NCBI GenBank assembly: GCA_024760525.1
Contig: CP060499.1
Coordinates: 1,736,001-1,800,000 of the forward strand
Direction: 5' to 3'
Origin: Nitrospira sp.
GTDB taxonomy: Bacteria; Nitrospirota; Nitrospiria; Nitrospirales; Nitrospiraceae
Length of the DNA stretch: 64,000 nt
The notes under the pieces are model-generated. The model was not told where the DNA came from and searched no databases. It was given only the letters and a program-made list of their open reading frames with translations. The position numbers and the translations under genes are program-made. This document shows positions 33,196 through 40,968 of the stretch, piece by piece. Position 1 is the first letter of the stretch; every line of letters begins with the position of its first letter.

Positions 33196-34434
33196 GTGAA
33201 CGATTCAGGAACGAACGATCTATCGCGCAGTCGTTGCTCTCCGGCGCGGCTAGCGGCAGGAGCAGGCGTTTCGATCAAACAAGGTCTGCTGATTCTGTCC
33301 CTGGGTCTTGTTTCGATTTATATCACTGCCGATGCCAGGGCGGCTCATGATGGCTATGATGGGAAGCCTCAGGTAGAACGCCATGATCCCTCCGGATCGG
33401 GCTATGAGATTTCGGGTCTCTCCTTCCGAGTATTTGTGGATCGAGGCACGGAAGGGGCGGTCGATGGATCTCTCGATGAGGCTGGCGCCCATTCGGCTCT
33501 CCGGACGGTGATCGAGACCTTCGCCTATCTCAATCAGCATCGACACAGCTATCCACGATTCGACGAAGCGGTGAGCAGAGGCTTGCTCGATCGTGTCATC
33601 ATTCAACCGAGTGTGCGCAATCATGAGGGAAGATCCTTTCCTTTTCTGGTTGTGCGAACAGTGGAGCCCGGTCGGATCAGACTGCTGGTCAGCGCCTCGT
33701 CCATGAAAGATGGAGGGTTCCTCGGAGCGGCTGAACAGTTCGCGCCGGTGGTGGCTCGAGAGTTTCAATGGGTGATCAGTAAGGCGGATACTGCTCAGAA
33801 GCCGAAGTCCGCCTTCATCGAACGAGATCTCCGGCATGCGCCCATTGGGACAGATCAGGACATTAAGACTCTTTCCGGTCAAGAACGGGTACGTCTGCTG
33901 CAGCGGCTCTTCGAGACATATCTGCGGACGGTGGACGATGTGCGGAGTTTGGACGGGCAGTCTTACTACGAGGTCGGCAGCACCGCCATGGTTGCTCCGA
34001 GTCAGCCGGATTCCACGACGAAGTTCTACGATATCCGGATTCGCGAAGCCCTGCAGAAGATCGTGCGTGACCCCGTATTTATGGATCGCACGCCGTTGGC
34101 CGTGACGAGCTTGCTGAACGGAGCTATCTGGAACGTGGCGTTCGTCAAGATCGATCAGCGCGATTGGGCCACCAGGACCAGAGTGTCGCCTGCTGAGAGG
34201 GCCGTGAAGGTTGGGGAATCCGGACGGGTGATTCAACCTGCGGCGGTCCTGGTCAATCTCCATAGAGCGGCGACGCCGGACGACTCCTATCATCCCGACA
34301 CGAAGCAGCTCCCGATGGGTGCGCTGTCGACCGACCAATTGGCGCTCGTCATTGCCAAGGAGATCCAGCAGAACATCGTGGAGAAATCACAGACCGGTCA
34401 TGTCGCTCAAGATTCGCTCACCGCACCACAATAG
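33196..34434 (+). CDS. Exported protein of unknown function (412 aa)
   Basis: I do not recognise this protein. It starts with GTG at 33196. A long N-region and a hydrophobic stretch (GLLILSLGLVSIYITADARAA) suggest export. The mature part has SGLSFRVFVDRGTE, VIETFAYLNQHRHSYPRFDE and FYDIRIREALQKIVRDPVFM, a mixed alpha/beta protein without cysteines or a known catalytic signature. It lies 168 bp after the propeller gene on the same strand. Confidence 0.65.
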   Translation: MNDSGTNDLSRSRCSPARLAAGAGVSIKQGLLILSLGLVSIYITADARAAHDGYDGKPQVERHDPSGSGYEISGLSFRVFVDRGTEGAVDGSLDEAGAHSALRTVIETFAYLNQHRHSYPRFDEAVSRGLLDRVIIQPSVRNHEGRSFPFLVVRTVEPGRIRLLVSASSMKDGGFLGAAEQFAPVVAREFQWVISKADTAQKPKSAFIERDLRHAPIGTDQDIKTLSGQERVRLLQRLFETYLRTVDDVRSLDGQSYYEVGSTAMVAPSQPDSTTKFYDIRIREALQKIVRDPVFMDRTPLAVTSLLNGAIWNVAFVKIDQRDWATRTRVSPAERAVKVGESGRVIQPAAVLVNLHRAATPDDSYHPDTKQLPMGALSTDQLALVIAKEIQQNIVEKSQTGHVAQDSLTAPQ

Positions 34435-34587
34435 TAGCGCGTCAAGGGGAAACCGGAAGAACGACTTAGAGCATATGGCGGACAATAAGAACTCCTCCAG
34501 ACCCTCCTATTGTTACATCGGTGTTAACCGGCATCAGTTCTAGACTGACAGCCGTTCTACATCTTCCAATTTCACGCCTTTCGATCA

Positions 34588-34604
34588 GTCTTATGGTATA
34601 AGAC
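34588..34604. promoter_or_regulatory. Inverted repeat upstream of the CorA-like gene
   Basis: GTCTTAT-GGT-ATAAGAC: a perfect 7-bp inverted repeat with a 3-nt centre, 84 bp before the GTG of the CorA-like gene. It contains TATAAG, so it may overlap a -10. It is a candidate operator; the regulator is unknown. Confidence 0.35.
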
Positions 34605-34687
34605 AAACGTGTCACCTTGCCTGAGATGAAGCGTGCATCCGGCGATGTAGGACCGGCAATTCTTCCAATCATGAGAGGGGCTTCACG

Positions 34688-36334
34688 GTGTCTGACGTGA
34701 CAAGGATGGTTCGGCACTTTCGACAGATCCTGCTTTGGCCGATGCAATTGACACCCATCCGTGAGGATGCGCCGATCCAAAAACACTGGGAGCTGTTGCA
34801 GGCCACCGATTCAGGCAATCCCTGGCGAGAGGTGGTTGATGAATTCACCGGCGATCCCCGCCAGTTTCAGGAACGACATTACAGCGAGTTCGTGACATTC
34901 CTGCCCTATGTGCAGCGATTCCTATATGGAGAGGGCAAGGGGACCAGCTTTGATGTGCATGAGGAGTCGGCGATCCGGGTCTTTCGTCGAGATGACGTCG
35001 CCAAGGTGCGGATGACATTTCCCGGTCCCGATCAGGCGCCAGAGACCTTTACCGTGGCGCACGTGGATCTGTATTTTTTTTACGATATCGATGTGGCGAT
35101 CCTCGTGGTGGAGATCCACGCCGACGATCTGCCGCTGTCGCGGGTCCAGAACTCGCTCTTTCGCTTCGGCCGTTGTTATCCGACCTATTGGGAGCCGGAT
35201 GGGCATGGCGGTCATTGCCCGAAGCAGGTGGAATGGCTCTCCTCGGAAGGCACGGTGCTCGCGGTCTCGGACTATGACGACCGAGAAAAATACCTTTCCT
35301 TCGTGTGCCGGCATCGCTCGCTCAGTCTGGCCTCTCATTGGGAATTTCTGCTCGAACCGCTGGTGCTCCACCATTCGGAGAAAAAGGGCCTGATTCGGTA
35401 TCGACAGATCGAATACCATCTGATGCCGGTGATGGCCTATCTCACGATGGACGATCCGGGGGCGCTGACGAGAGCGGAGTTCACACGAGTGGGATTGGCC
35501 GCGGCCCCTGGCCGATCCGACGTGTTGCCCTTTTCAGAACGCTATCTCCACGACTTCGAGGAGCGACATTGTTACGATCGGTATTGGAACGGGCAGGGGA
35601 AGGATTCGTCGGGTGCCCGCTTCATGTGCACCGGCCGCGTGTTTACGATGGTGGGTGAGTCCAGAGAGCCGGCATTTGAGGACCGCAAGACGAATCTTGA
35701 GCAATTTCGCCATGAATATTTTCTGCTGTTCCTGATTCCGCATTTTCACAAGGCCGCGCTGTTGATGCTGACCAATCGTCTGGTGGAGGCGATGAATCAG
35801 CTCGACATCACGAAGCTCGATTCGGTTCGGCAGTTCCGCCGCGTGATTCGCCAAACGTTGGGCATCTTCTTGCGGTTTACCCATCGCTACTGGTCCCATC
35901 AAGTCTCGGATCACGGGCAGGTGAAGGAACTGTATCGGATGATCAGCGAGCATCTGGGCACCGATCGACTGTATGCCGAGCTGCGGTCGGAGCTTGAGGA
36001 TATGAGCCAATACCTCGACAGCGATGCGTTGCGCCGGCAAGGCGAGACGATGGTGCGCCTGACTGTCGTGGCCACCGTCGGATTGATCGGCGTGGCGACG
36101 ACCGGTGTGCTGGGCATGAACCTGTTTGCGCTGGGTGAAGAGCCGCCCATGCTGCGGCTCGGGTATTTCTTGCTGGTTCTGATTCCCGTCATCGGCGTGA
36201 CGCTGTATACCGTCCTGAAGTCGAGACGGCTGTCGGATTTTCTGGAGACGCTTGCCGCGGAGCATCGGTCGTCCAGAGAGAAACTGACGGCCGTGTTGGC
36301 AGTGTGGAAGACCAAACACGGACGGGATTCCTAA
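34688..36334 (+). CDS. CorA-like divalent cation channel protein
   Basis: A 548-residue protein. The C-terminus has the CorA topology: a long helix, then TM1 with the selectivity motif GMN in GVATTGVLGMNLFAL, a short loop, and TM2 (YFLLVLIPVIGVTLYTV). The large N-terminal part (about residues 1-440) is much longer than in Mg transporters such as E. coli CorA (about 316 residues) and lacks close resemblance to it. Divalent cation transport is therefore likely by family but the ion is not known. The start is GTG at 34688. Confidence 0.8.
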   Translation: MSDVTRMVRHFRQILLWPMQLTPIREDAPIQKHWELLQATDSGNPWREVVDEFTGDPRQFQERHYSEFVTFLPYVQRFLYGEGKGTSFDVHEESAIRVFRRDDVAKVRMTFPGPDQAPETFTVAHVDLYFFYDIDVAILVVEIHADDLPLSRVQNSLFRFGRCYPTYWEPDGHGGHCPKQVEWLSSEGTVLAVSDYDDREKYLSFVCRHRSLSLASHWEFLLEPLVLHHSEKKGLIRYRQIEYHLMPVMAYLTMDDPGALTRAEFTRVGLAAAPGRSDVLPFSERYLHDFEERHCYDRYWNGQGKDSSGARFMCTGRVFTMVGESREPAFEDRKTNLEQFRHEYFLLFLIPHFHKAALLMLTNRLVEAMNQLDITKLDSVRQFRRVIRQTLGIFLRFTHRYWSHQVSDHGQVKELYRMISEHLGTDRLYAELRSELEDMSQYLDSDALRRQGETMVRLTVVATVGLIGVATTGVLGMNLFALGEEPPMLRLGYFLLVLIPVIGVTLYTVLKSRRLSDFLETLAAEHRSSREKLTAVLAVWKTKHGRDS

Positions 36335-36405
36335 CCGCGCTTAGCCCGCTTCCGAATCAGCGTAAGCCGCTCCCACCTCGACGAATCACCTCACGTTGGA
36401 TTCGA

Positions 36406-37293
36406 TCACTCACTTGCCGTCCGGCGGCATGACACGAAGAACTTCTCGATGTCGTCGATGACCGGCACTTGCTGTGGATTCCACCATGTCAGCCCTCCGA
36501 GCAGGTCCGTGTGATCGACGCCAGGGTAGATGATTGATCGTACGCAACCGCCTCGCTCTCTGATGCGTTGCTCAAGTTTTTCAAGATTGGCGGGTTTCAC
36601 CGCCGTATCTTTGTCGCCATATAACAGCAGCATCGGCGGTTGTGTTCCGTCAATGAAGGTCGTGACCTGCATGTTTGGGTAGTTGTTCGGCGGGCCGAAC
36701 ATTTCTTCCAGGTCCGGCTCATCCGGCGTAAAGGCATAGGGGCCGGCCAGACCGATAAAATCATGAATGGTAAGGGAGCGATCTTTTCCTTCGTCGGCCA
36801 TGTAATAGGGAGCGGCCGTGACCAGTGCCCCGATATGAGCTCCGGCGGAATGCCCCATCAGATGAATCCGTGCAGGGTTGCCTTGCCACTCGGCGATATG
36901 GTCGTAGACCCAGGAAAGAGCTTTGGCGCTGTCTTGCACGAACGCCGGAAAACGCACGTGGGGATACTTTCTGTAGTCGGGAATAACGACCAGAAATCCT
37001 CTGGCGGCGAATGTGGCTCCGATGAATCGATAATCCTCCTTCATCCCATACGTCCAGCGTCCACCGTAGAGGAACACGATCACATCGAATTGCTTCCCAT
37101 TGGGATCGGCAGGCAGATACAAATCGAGTTTCTGTGAAGGCTCAGAGCCATAGGTTAGATCATGCTCAACTGTCATCTCCATTAAGTGGGTGGGAAGATT
37201 GGCGGCTGTGAAGGCCGCTTGTGTGCAGGCCGATGTCGCCAGGAGTGAGCCAAGAGCCATGATCTGAAAGCACCCGCCGTTCAAGCCTTTCAT
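36406..37293 (-). CDS. Lipoprotein alpha/beta-hydrolase (esterase, BD-FAE type)
   Basis: A 295-residue protein with a lipoprotein signal (SLLATSAC). The fold of alpha/beta hydrolases shows the HGG-like oxyanion region VIVFLYGGRW, the nucleophile elbow GHSAGAH, an acidic residue in LLLYGDKDTAV and a His in PGVDHTDLL. It resembles kynurenine formamidase/BD-FAE esterases; the substrate is unknown. It is convergent with the CorA-like gene, and its upstream region neighbours the pyr promoter region. Confidence 0.88.
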   Translation of the reverse strand: MKGLNGGCFQIMALGSLLATSACTQAAFTAANLPTHLMEMTVEHDLTYGSEPSQKLDLYLPADPNGKQFDVIVFLYGGRWTYGMKEDYRFIGATFAARGFLVVIPDYRKYPHVRFPAFVQDSAKALSWVYDHIAEWQGNPARIHLMGHSAGAHIGALVTAAPYYMADEGKDRSLTIHDFIGLAGPYAFTPDEPDLEEMFGPPNNYPNMQVTTFIDGTQPPMLLLYGDKDTAVKPANLEKLEQRIRERGGCVRSIIYPGVDHTDLLGGLTWWNPQQVPVIDDIEKFFVSCRRTASE

Positions 37294-37376
37294 TGAATCA
37301 TCCCGTTAGGTCGCTCGCTTCAAGGTTCTTCGTTGGTCCCATGCGCCACCATCGAGGTCGCACCGTCCTCGAGTGC

Positions 37377-37405
37377 TTGACACTGATAGAGTGGTTCAGT
37401 ACAAT
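37377..37405 (+). promoter_or_regulatory. pyr operon promoter
   Basis: TTGACA (37377-37382), a 17-nt spacer and TACAAT (37400-37405): a near-perfect sigma-70 promoter. Transcription should begin near 37412, so the PyrR hairpin at 37421 would be the first structure in the RNA. Confidence 0.85.
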
Positions 37406-37420
37406 TTGTAAACCTTTAAC

Positions 37421-37522
37421 GCTCATCCAGTGAGGTGAGCAAGGAGTAAATGATGAATCACGGTCCGGCCCTGGCCGGTTTGAACTGGACCTTCTCACAC
37501 ACTGCGGTGAGGAGGTTTTTTT
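37421..37522 (+). promoter_or_regulatory. PyrR-controlled transcription attenuator of the pyr operon
   Basis: Three mutually exclusive structures. (1) An anti-antiterminator hairpin GCTCA-TCCAGTGAGG-TGAGC (37421-37440), whose loop matches the known PyrR-binding consensus UCCNGNGAGG. (2) An antiterminator: GTGAG-c-AAGG (37435-37444) pairs with CCTTCTCAC (37490-37498), leaving one bulged C. (3) A terminator: CCTTCTCAC with GTGAGGAGG (37507-37515), 9 bp including one G-U, followed by seven Ts (37516-37522). PyrR with UMP would hold structure 1 and so allow termination; without it structure 2 forms and transcription continues. Confidence 0.85.
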
Positions 37523-37560
37523 GTGCCCGAAATCCGAATCTGCTCGCGCGGTCACGCTGA
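37450..37560 (+). CDS. Leader ORF of the pyr operon (36 codons)
   Basis: An ATGATG start with AAGGAG 4 nt upstream opens a 36-codon ORF (MMNHGPALAGLNWTFSHTAV..., Arg/Phe-rich end). It spans both arms of the terminator and stops with TGA at 37558-37560, two bases before the pyrR ATG. The Shine-Dalgarno sequence lies inside the antiterminator and just after the PyrR loop. Translating ribosomes would melt the terminator and could couple to pyrR. The peptide itself need have no function. Confidence 0.5.
   Translation: MMNHGPALAGLNWTFSHTAVRRFFCARNPNLLARSR
37490..37522 (+). terminator. Intrinsic terminator in the pyr leader
   Basis: A 9-bp stem (37490-37498 / 37507-37515) with an 8-nt loop and T7 directly after it. 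It is conditional: see the attenuator. Confidence 0.88.
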
Positions 37561-37562
37561 CC

Positions 37563-38129
37563 ATGACGACACCCCCGAACAAGTCGACAGAACGAAAAGA
37601 CGAGAAGCTGATCATGGATGCCGGAGACATCTCCCGCGCCATGATACGCATCGCACACGAGATTGTGGAGCGCAACAAAGGGGTGAAGGACCTGGCGCTG
37701 GTCGGTATACGGACGGGCGGTGTGCATCTCGCTCATCGGCTCGTCAAGCGTATCCAAAGTATCGAAGGCGTCCAAGTGCCGATCGGTGAGTTGGACATTA
37801 CCTTGTATCGTGATGACCTGGCGTTGCGGAAGAATCAGCCGATCCTGAGAAAAACTTCCGTGCCCTTCGACATGACGAACAAAGTGGTGGTGCTCGTGGA
37901 CGATGTCTTGTTTACAGGACGGACGATTCGGGCGGCCATGGATGGTCTCATGGATCTCGGACGGCCCGAAGAAATTCAGCTGGCGGTCCTGGTCGATCGC
38001 GGCCATCGTCAGTTGCCGATCAAGGCGAATTACATCGGAAAGAATCTGCCGACCGCTCGGGATGAACAAGTTCAAGTATTACTGGAAGAAGCTCGTGAAG
38101 ATGACCGGGTGGTCATCTTAAAAGCGTGA
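37563..38129 (+). CDS. pyrR: Bifunctional pyr operon regulator / uracil phosphoribosyltransferase
   Basis: A 188-residue PyrR. It has the PRPP loop VVVLVDDVLFTGRTIRAAMD, the opening DAGDISRAMIRIAHEIVERN, GIRTGGVHLAHRL and VLVDRGHRQLPI. PyrR binds UMP and pyr leader RNA, and also makes UMP from uracil. The ATG at 37563 follows the leader-ORF stop by two bases; an in-frame TTG at 37521 after GGAGG would add 14 residues and cannot be excluded. It heads the pyrR-pyrB-pyrC-...-carA-...-carB operon. Confidence 0.95.
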   Translation: MTTPPNKSTERKDEKLIMDAGDISRAMIRIAHEIVERNKGVKDLALVGIRTGGVHLAHRLVKRIQSIEGVQVPIGELDITLYRDDLALRKNQPILRKTSVPFDMTNKVVVLVDDVLFTGRTIRAAMDGLMDLGRPEEIQLAVLVDRGHRQLPIKANYIGKNLPTARDEQVQVLLEEAREDDRVVILKA

Positions 38130-38142
38130 CGGGGAGGACCCT

Positions 38143-39063
38143 ATGAGCCTCAAGCGCAAAGACCTATTGAGTCTTGCCCCGCTGTCTGTGGATGAGATCA
38201 CGCTCATCCTGGAAACAGCGGATTCCTTCAAGGAAGTGACCGGCCGAGAAATCAAGAAAGTGCCGGCTCTCCGAGGCAAGACCGTGGTGAATCTTTTCTT
38301 TGAGCCGAGTACGAGAACCCGTACATCTTTCGAGCTGGCGGCCAAGCGACTGAGCGCCGACGTGATCAACTTTTCTCCCTCCTCCAGCAGCGTGGTGAAG
38401 GGGGAGACCCTGCTCGACACGGCTCGGAATATTGAAGCGATGCAGGCCGACATCATCGTCCTGCGTCATTCCTCGGCCGGTGCCGCTGAAACACTGGCGC
38501 ATGGCGTCAAGTCGTCGGTCATCAACGCGGGCGATGGGTGGCATGAACACCCGACACAGGCGCTGCTCGATTTGTACACGATCCGTCAGCGAGGCATGAA
38601 TTTTCGGGGGTTGCGTGTGGCGATCGTTGGAGATGTGTCGCATAGCCGTGTGGCGCGCTCCAACATTTATGCGCTCACCAAGCTTGGCGCCGAAGTTCGG
38701 CTGGTGGGCCCGCCGACGATGATGCCCTGCGGCGTCGAAAAACTCGGAGCAAAAGTGTACTACGATATGGATGAAGGTCTTCGCGGGACGAACGTCATTA
38801 TGATGCTTCGTCTCCAGTTGGAGCGACAGGGACGCGCCCTGTTTCCCACGATCCGGGAGTACTCCCGGCTCTATGGCTTGACCGCTGAACGAGTGCGGAT
38901 TGCCGACACCGGCGCCATCGTCATGCATCCGGGTCCGATTAACCGGGGAGTGGAAATTGCGCCGGATGTCGCTGATAGCTTGTCTTCGGTGATTCTGGAC
39001 CAGGTGGCGAACGGCGTTGCGGTGCGCATGGGAATTTTGTACCTCATGTCAGGAGCAAATTGA
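38143..39063 (+). CDS. pyrB: Aspartate carbamoyltransferase catalytic chain
   Basis: A 306-residue enzyme making carbamoyl-aspartate, the committed step of pyrimidine synthesis. It shows the carbamoyl-phosphate site FEPSTRTRTSFELAAKRL, HEHPTQALLDLYTI and the C-terminal MHPGPINRGVEI. It follows pyrR by 13 bp with a GGGGAGG site. No pyrI regulatory chain is present nearby, consistent with a PyrR-regulated catalytic form. Confidence 0.97.
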   Translation: MSLKRKDLLSLAPLSVDEITLILETADSFKEVTGREIKKVPALRGKTVVNLFFEPSTRTRTSFELAAKRLSADVINFSPSSSSVVKGETLLDTARNIEAMQADIIVLRHSSAGAAETLAHGVKSSVINAGDGWHEHPTQALLDLYTIRQRGMNFRGLRVAIVGDVSHSRVARSNIYALTKLGAEVRLVGPPTMMPCGVEKLGAKVYYDMDEGLRGTNVIMMLRLQLERQGRALFPTIREYSRLYGLTAERVRIADTGAIVMHPGPINRGVEIAPDVADSLSSVILDQVANGVAVRMGILYLMSGAN

Positions 39064-39155
39064 GGATGCCGCAAAAGCCCTCCACCATGGTCCTTAAATC
39101 TATAAAGTCTTACATTAACTTATGCTGATAACCACTTAATAATGAGGAGTATATT

Positions 39156-40442
39156 GTGTCGATTCTTATTAAGGGTGGTCGTGTCATTGACCCGGGTCGG
39201 TTCGTCGGAATAGCCGATGTGCTGATCGACAACGGCAAGATTGCCGCGGTGGGTCCGAATCTTTCGGCGCCGGCCGGCGGCCGGACTCTTCAAGCCGACG
39301 GAAAGCTCGTGGTACCGGGGTTCGTTGATTTGCACGTCCACTTTCGGGAGCCGGGATTCGAGTACAAGGAAACGATTCAGAGCGGCAGTGCCGCAGCCGT
39401 CGCGGGCGGATTTACGACCGTCTGTTGCATGCCCAACACAAATCCGGTGAACGACAATCAAGCCGTCACCGAATTTATCCTGGAACGGGCTCGGCTGGCT
39501 GGTCTGGCAAACGTGTTGCCGGTCGGCGCCATTACGAAAGGGTCGGAAGGCAAGGAACTGGCGGAGATCGGTGACTTGCGCCGGTCCGGCTGCGTCGCGA
39601 TTTCAGACGACGGCAAGCCTGTGATGAACAGTCTGGTCATGCGGCGAGCGATGGAATATGCCCTGGCATTCGATCTCACGGTCGTGGACCATTGCGAAGA
39701 TCTGCACCTGGCGGAGGGCGGCTGCATGAACGAGGGGTTGATCTCGACCGAGCTCGGATTGCCGGGTATTCCCGCGGCGGCGGAAGATGTGATGGTTGCA
39801 CGCAATCTTTCACTGTCGGAGTTGACCGGAGCGCGTCTGCATCTGGCCCATATCAGCACCGCCGGGTCGGTCCGAATGGTGCGGGAGGCGAAAGCGCGTG
39901 GGATCCATGTGACGGCGGAAGCCTGTCCCCATCACTTCATGCTCACGGAAGAGCTGGTGCGCGGCTACAACACTCACGCGAAGATGAATCCTCCGCTGCG
40001 CACATGGGCTGATGTCCAGGCGATCAAGGAAGGATTGCGGGACGGCACCATCGATGTCATCGCGACCGACCATGCGCCCCATGCCACGCAGGAGAAACAG
40101 CAGGATTTTACCGAGGCCCCGTTCGGGATCGTCGGACTCGAGACGGCACTGCCGTTGACGTTGGGATTGGTGGAAGAAGGGGTTCTGTCGCTGGAGCAAG
40201 CGGTGCAGAAGCTGACCTCCGCCCCGGCTGCGGCGTTCGGACTCAAGAAAGGCACGCTGGCGATCGGTGCGGATGCCGATGTCGTGATTGTCGATCCGCA
40301 GGAGCAATGGGAGGTGGACCCGGCCAAGTTCCGTTCAAAGAGCCGAAACACACCCTTTGCCGGGTGGAAGGTGAAGGGGCGGGTGACGACTACCATCATC
40401 GGTGGCCGGCTCGTGTTCGAGGCTGGTGCCGGGGAGCGATAG
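39156..40442 (+). CDS. pyrC: Dihydroorotase
   Basis: A 428-residue class I dihydroorotase cyclising carbamoyl-aspartate. Metal ligands are visible in DLHVHFREPG, VVDHCED, LHLAHISTAGS and ATDHAPHATQE. Substrate residues are in CMPNTNP. The start is GTG at 39156 after TGAGGAG. It is followed 4 bp later by the DUF4149 gene. Confidence 0.97.
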   Translation: MSILIKGGRVIDPGRFVGIADVLIDNGKIAAVGPNLSAPAGGRTLQADGKLVVPGFVDLHVHFREPGFEYKETIQSGSAAAVAGGFTTVCCMPNTNPVNDNQAVTEFILERARLAGLANVLPVGAITKGSEGKELAEIGDLRRSGCVAISDDGKPVMNSLVMRRAMEYALAFDLTVVDHCEDLHLAEGGCMNEGLISTELGLPGIPAAAEDVMVARNLSLSELTGARLHLAHISTAGSVRMVREAKARGIHVTAEACPHHFMLTEELVRGYNTHAKMNPPLRTWADVQAIKEGLRDGTIDVIATDHAPHATQEKQQDFTEAPFGIVGLETALPLTLGLVEEGVLSLEQAVQKLTSAPAAAFGLKKGTLAIGADADVVIVDPQEQWEVDPAKFRSKSRNTPFAGWKVKGRVTTTIIGGRLVFEAGAGER

Positions 40443-40446
40443 CACG

Positions 40447-40968
40447 GTGCGGCGCGTGCCCCGTTGGGGAATGGTCGGCTGTCGCGCGCTGGAGTGGTTG
40501 GCGCTCGCTGTTTGGGTCGGAGGAATGGTCGTATTGAGTGGAGCGGTGATCCCGGCCGTGTTCAATACCTTCGGAGGGCAGGATTCCGGAGGGATGTTTT
40601 TAACCCGAGCGTTCGAAGGGTACCATCGTTTCGTCATCGGAGCCGGCGTCATTCTCTGTGCCGCCGCATGGCTTCGATGGTGGAGCGGGGATCCAACGGT
40701 GGCGGTCAGCCGGAGTGAGATGATTCTGCTGGCCGTCATGGTGGCAATTGCCGGAGGCATTATCGTGGTTCTGCACCCGAACGCCGCCGCGCTGCAAGCG
40801 CAGGCATTCGCGACGAAGGATGAGACGGCTAAGAAGGCGGCTTTGGAAGCGTTGTTTCGTGTGCTGATGCCGATCCGGACGCTGTACATGATCAATCTCG
40901 TATTAGGCCTGTTGCTCATCGGCATCAGGTCGAAGTACTCGCTCGACCAGGATGGAAGAGGACTGTGA
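40447..40968 (+). CDS. DUF4149-family membrane protein
   Basis: A 173-residue inner-membrane protein with four hydrophobic segments (ALEWLALAVWVGGMVVLSGA, FVIGAGVILCAAAWL, MILLAVMVAIAGGIIVVL, TLYMINLVLGLLLIG). The N-terminal WVGG and the ExxHR-like GYHRF pattern fit DUF4149/TMEM205-type proteins of unknown function. The GTG at 40447 lies 4 bp after pyrC; ATG 40471 is an alternative. Its stop overlaps the carA start (GTGA), so it is firmly in the pyr operon, although no role in pyrimidine synthesis is known. Confidence 0.8.
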   Translation: MRRVPRWGMVGCRALEWLALAVWVGGMVVLSGAVIPAVFNTFGGQDSGGMFLTRAFEGYHRFVIGAGVILCAAAWLRWWSGDPTVAVSRSEMILLAVMVAIAGGIIVVLHPNAAALQAQAFATKDETAKKAALEALFRVLMPIRTLYMINLVLGLLLIGIRSKYSLDQDGRGL

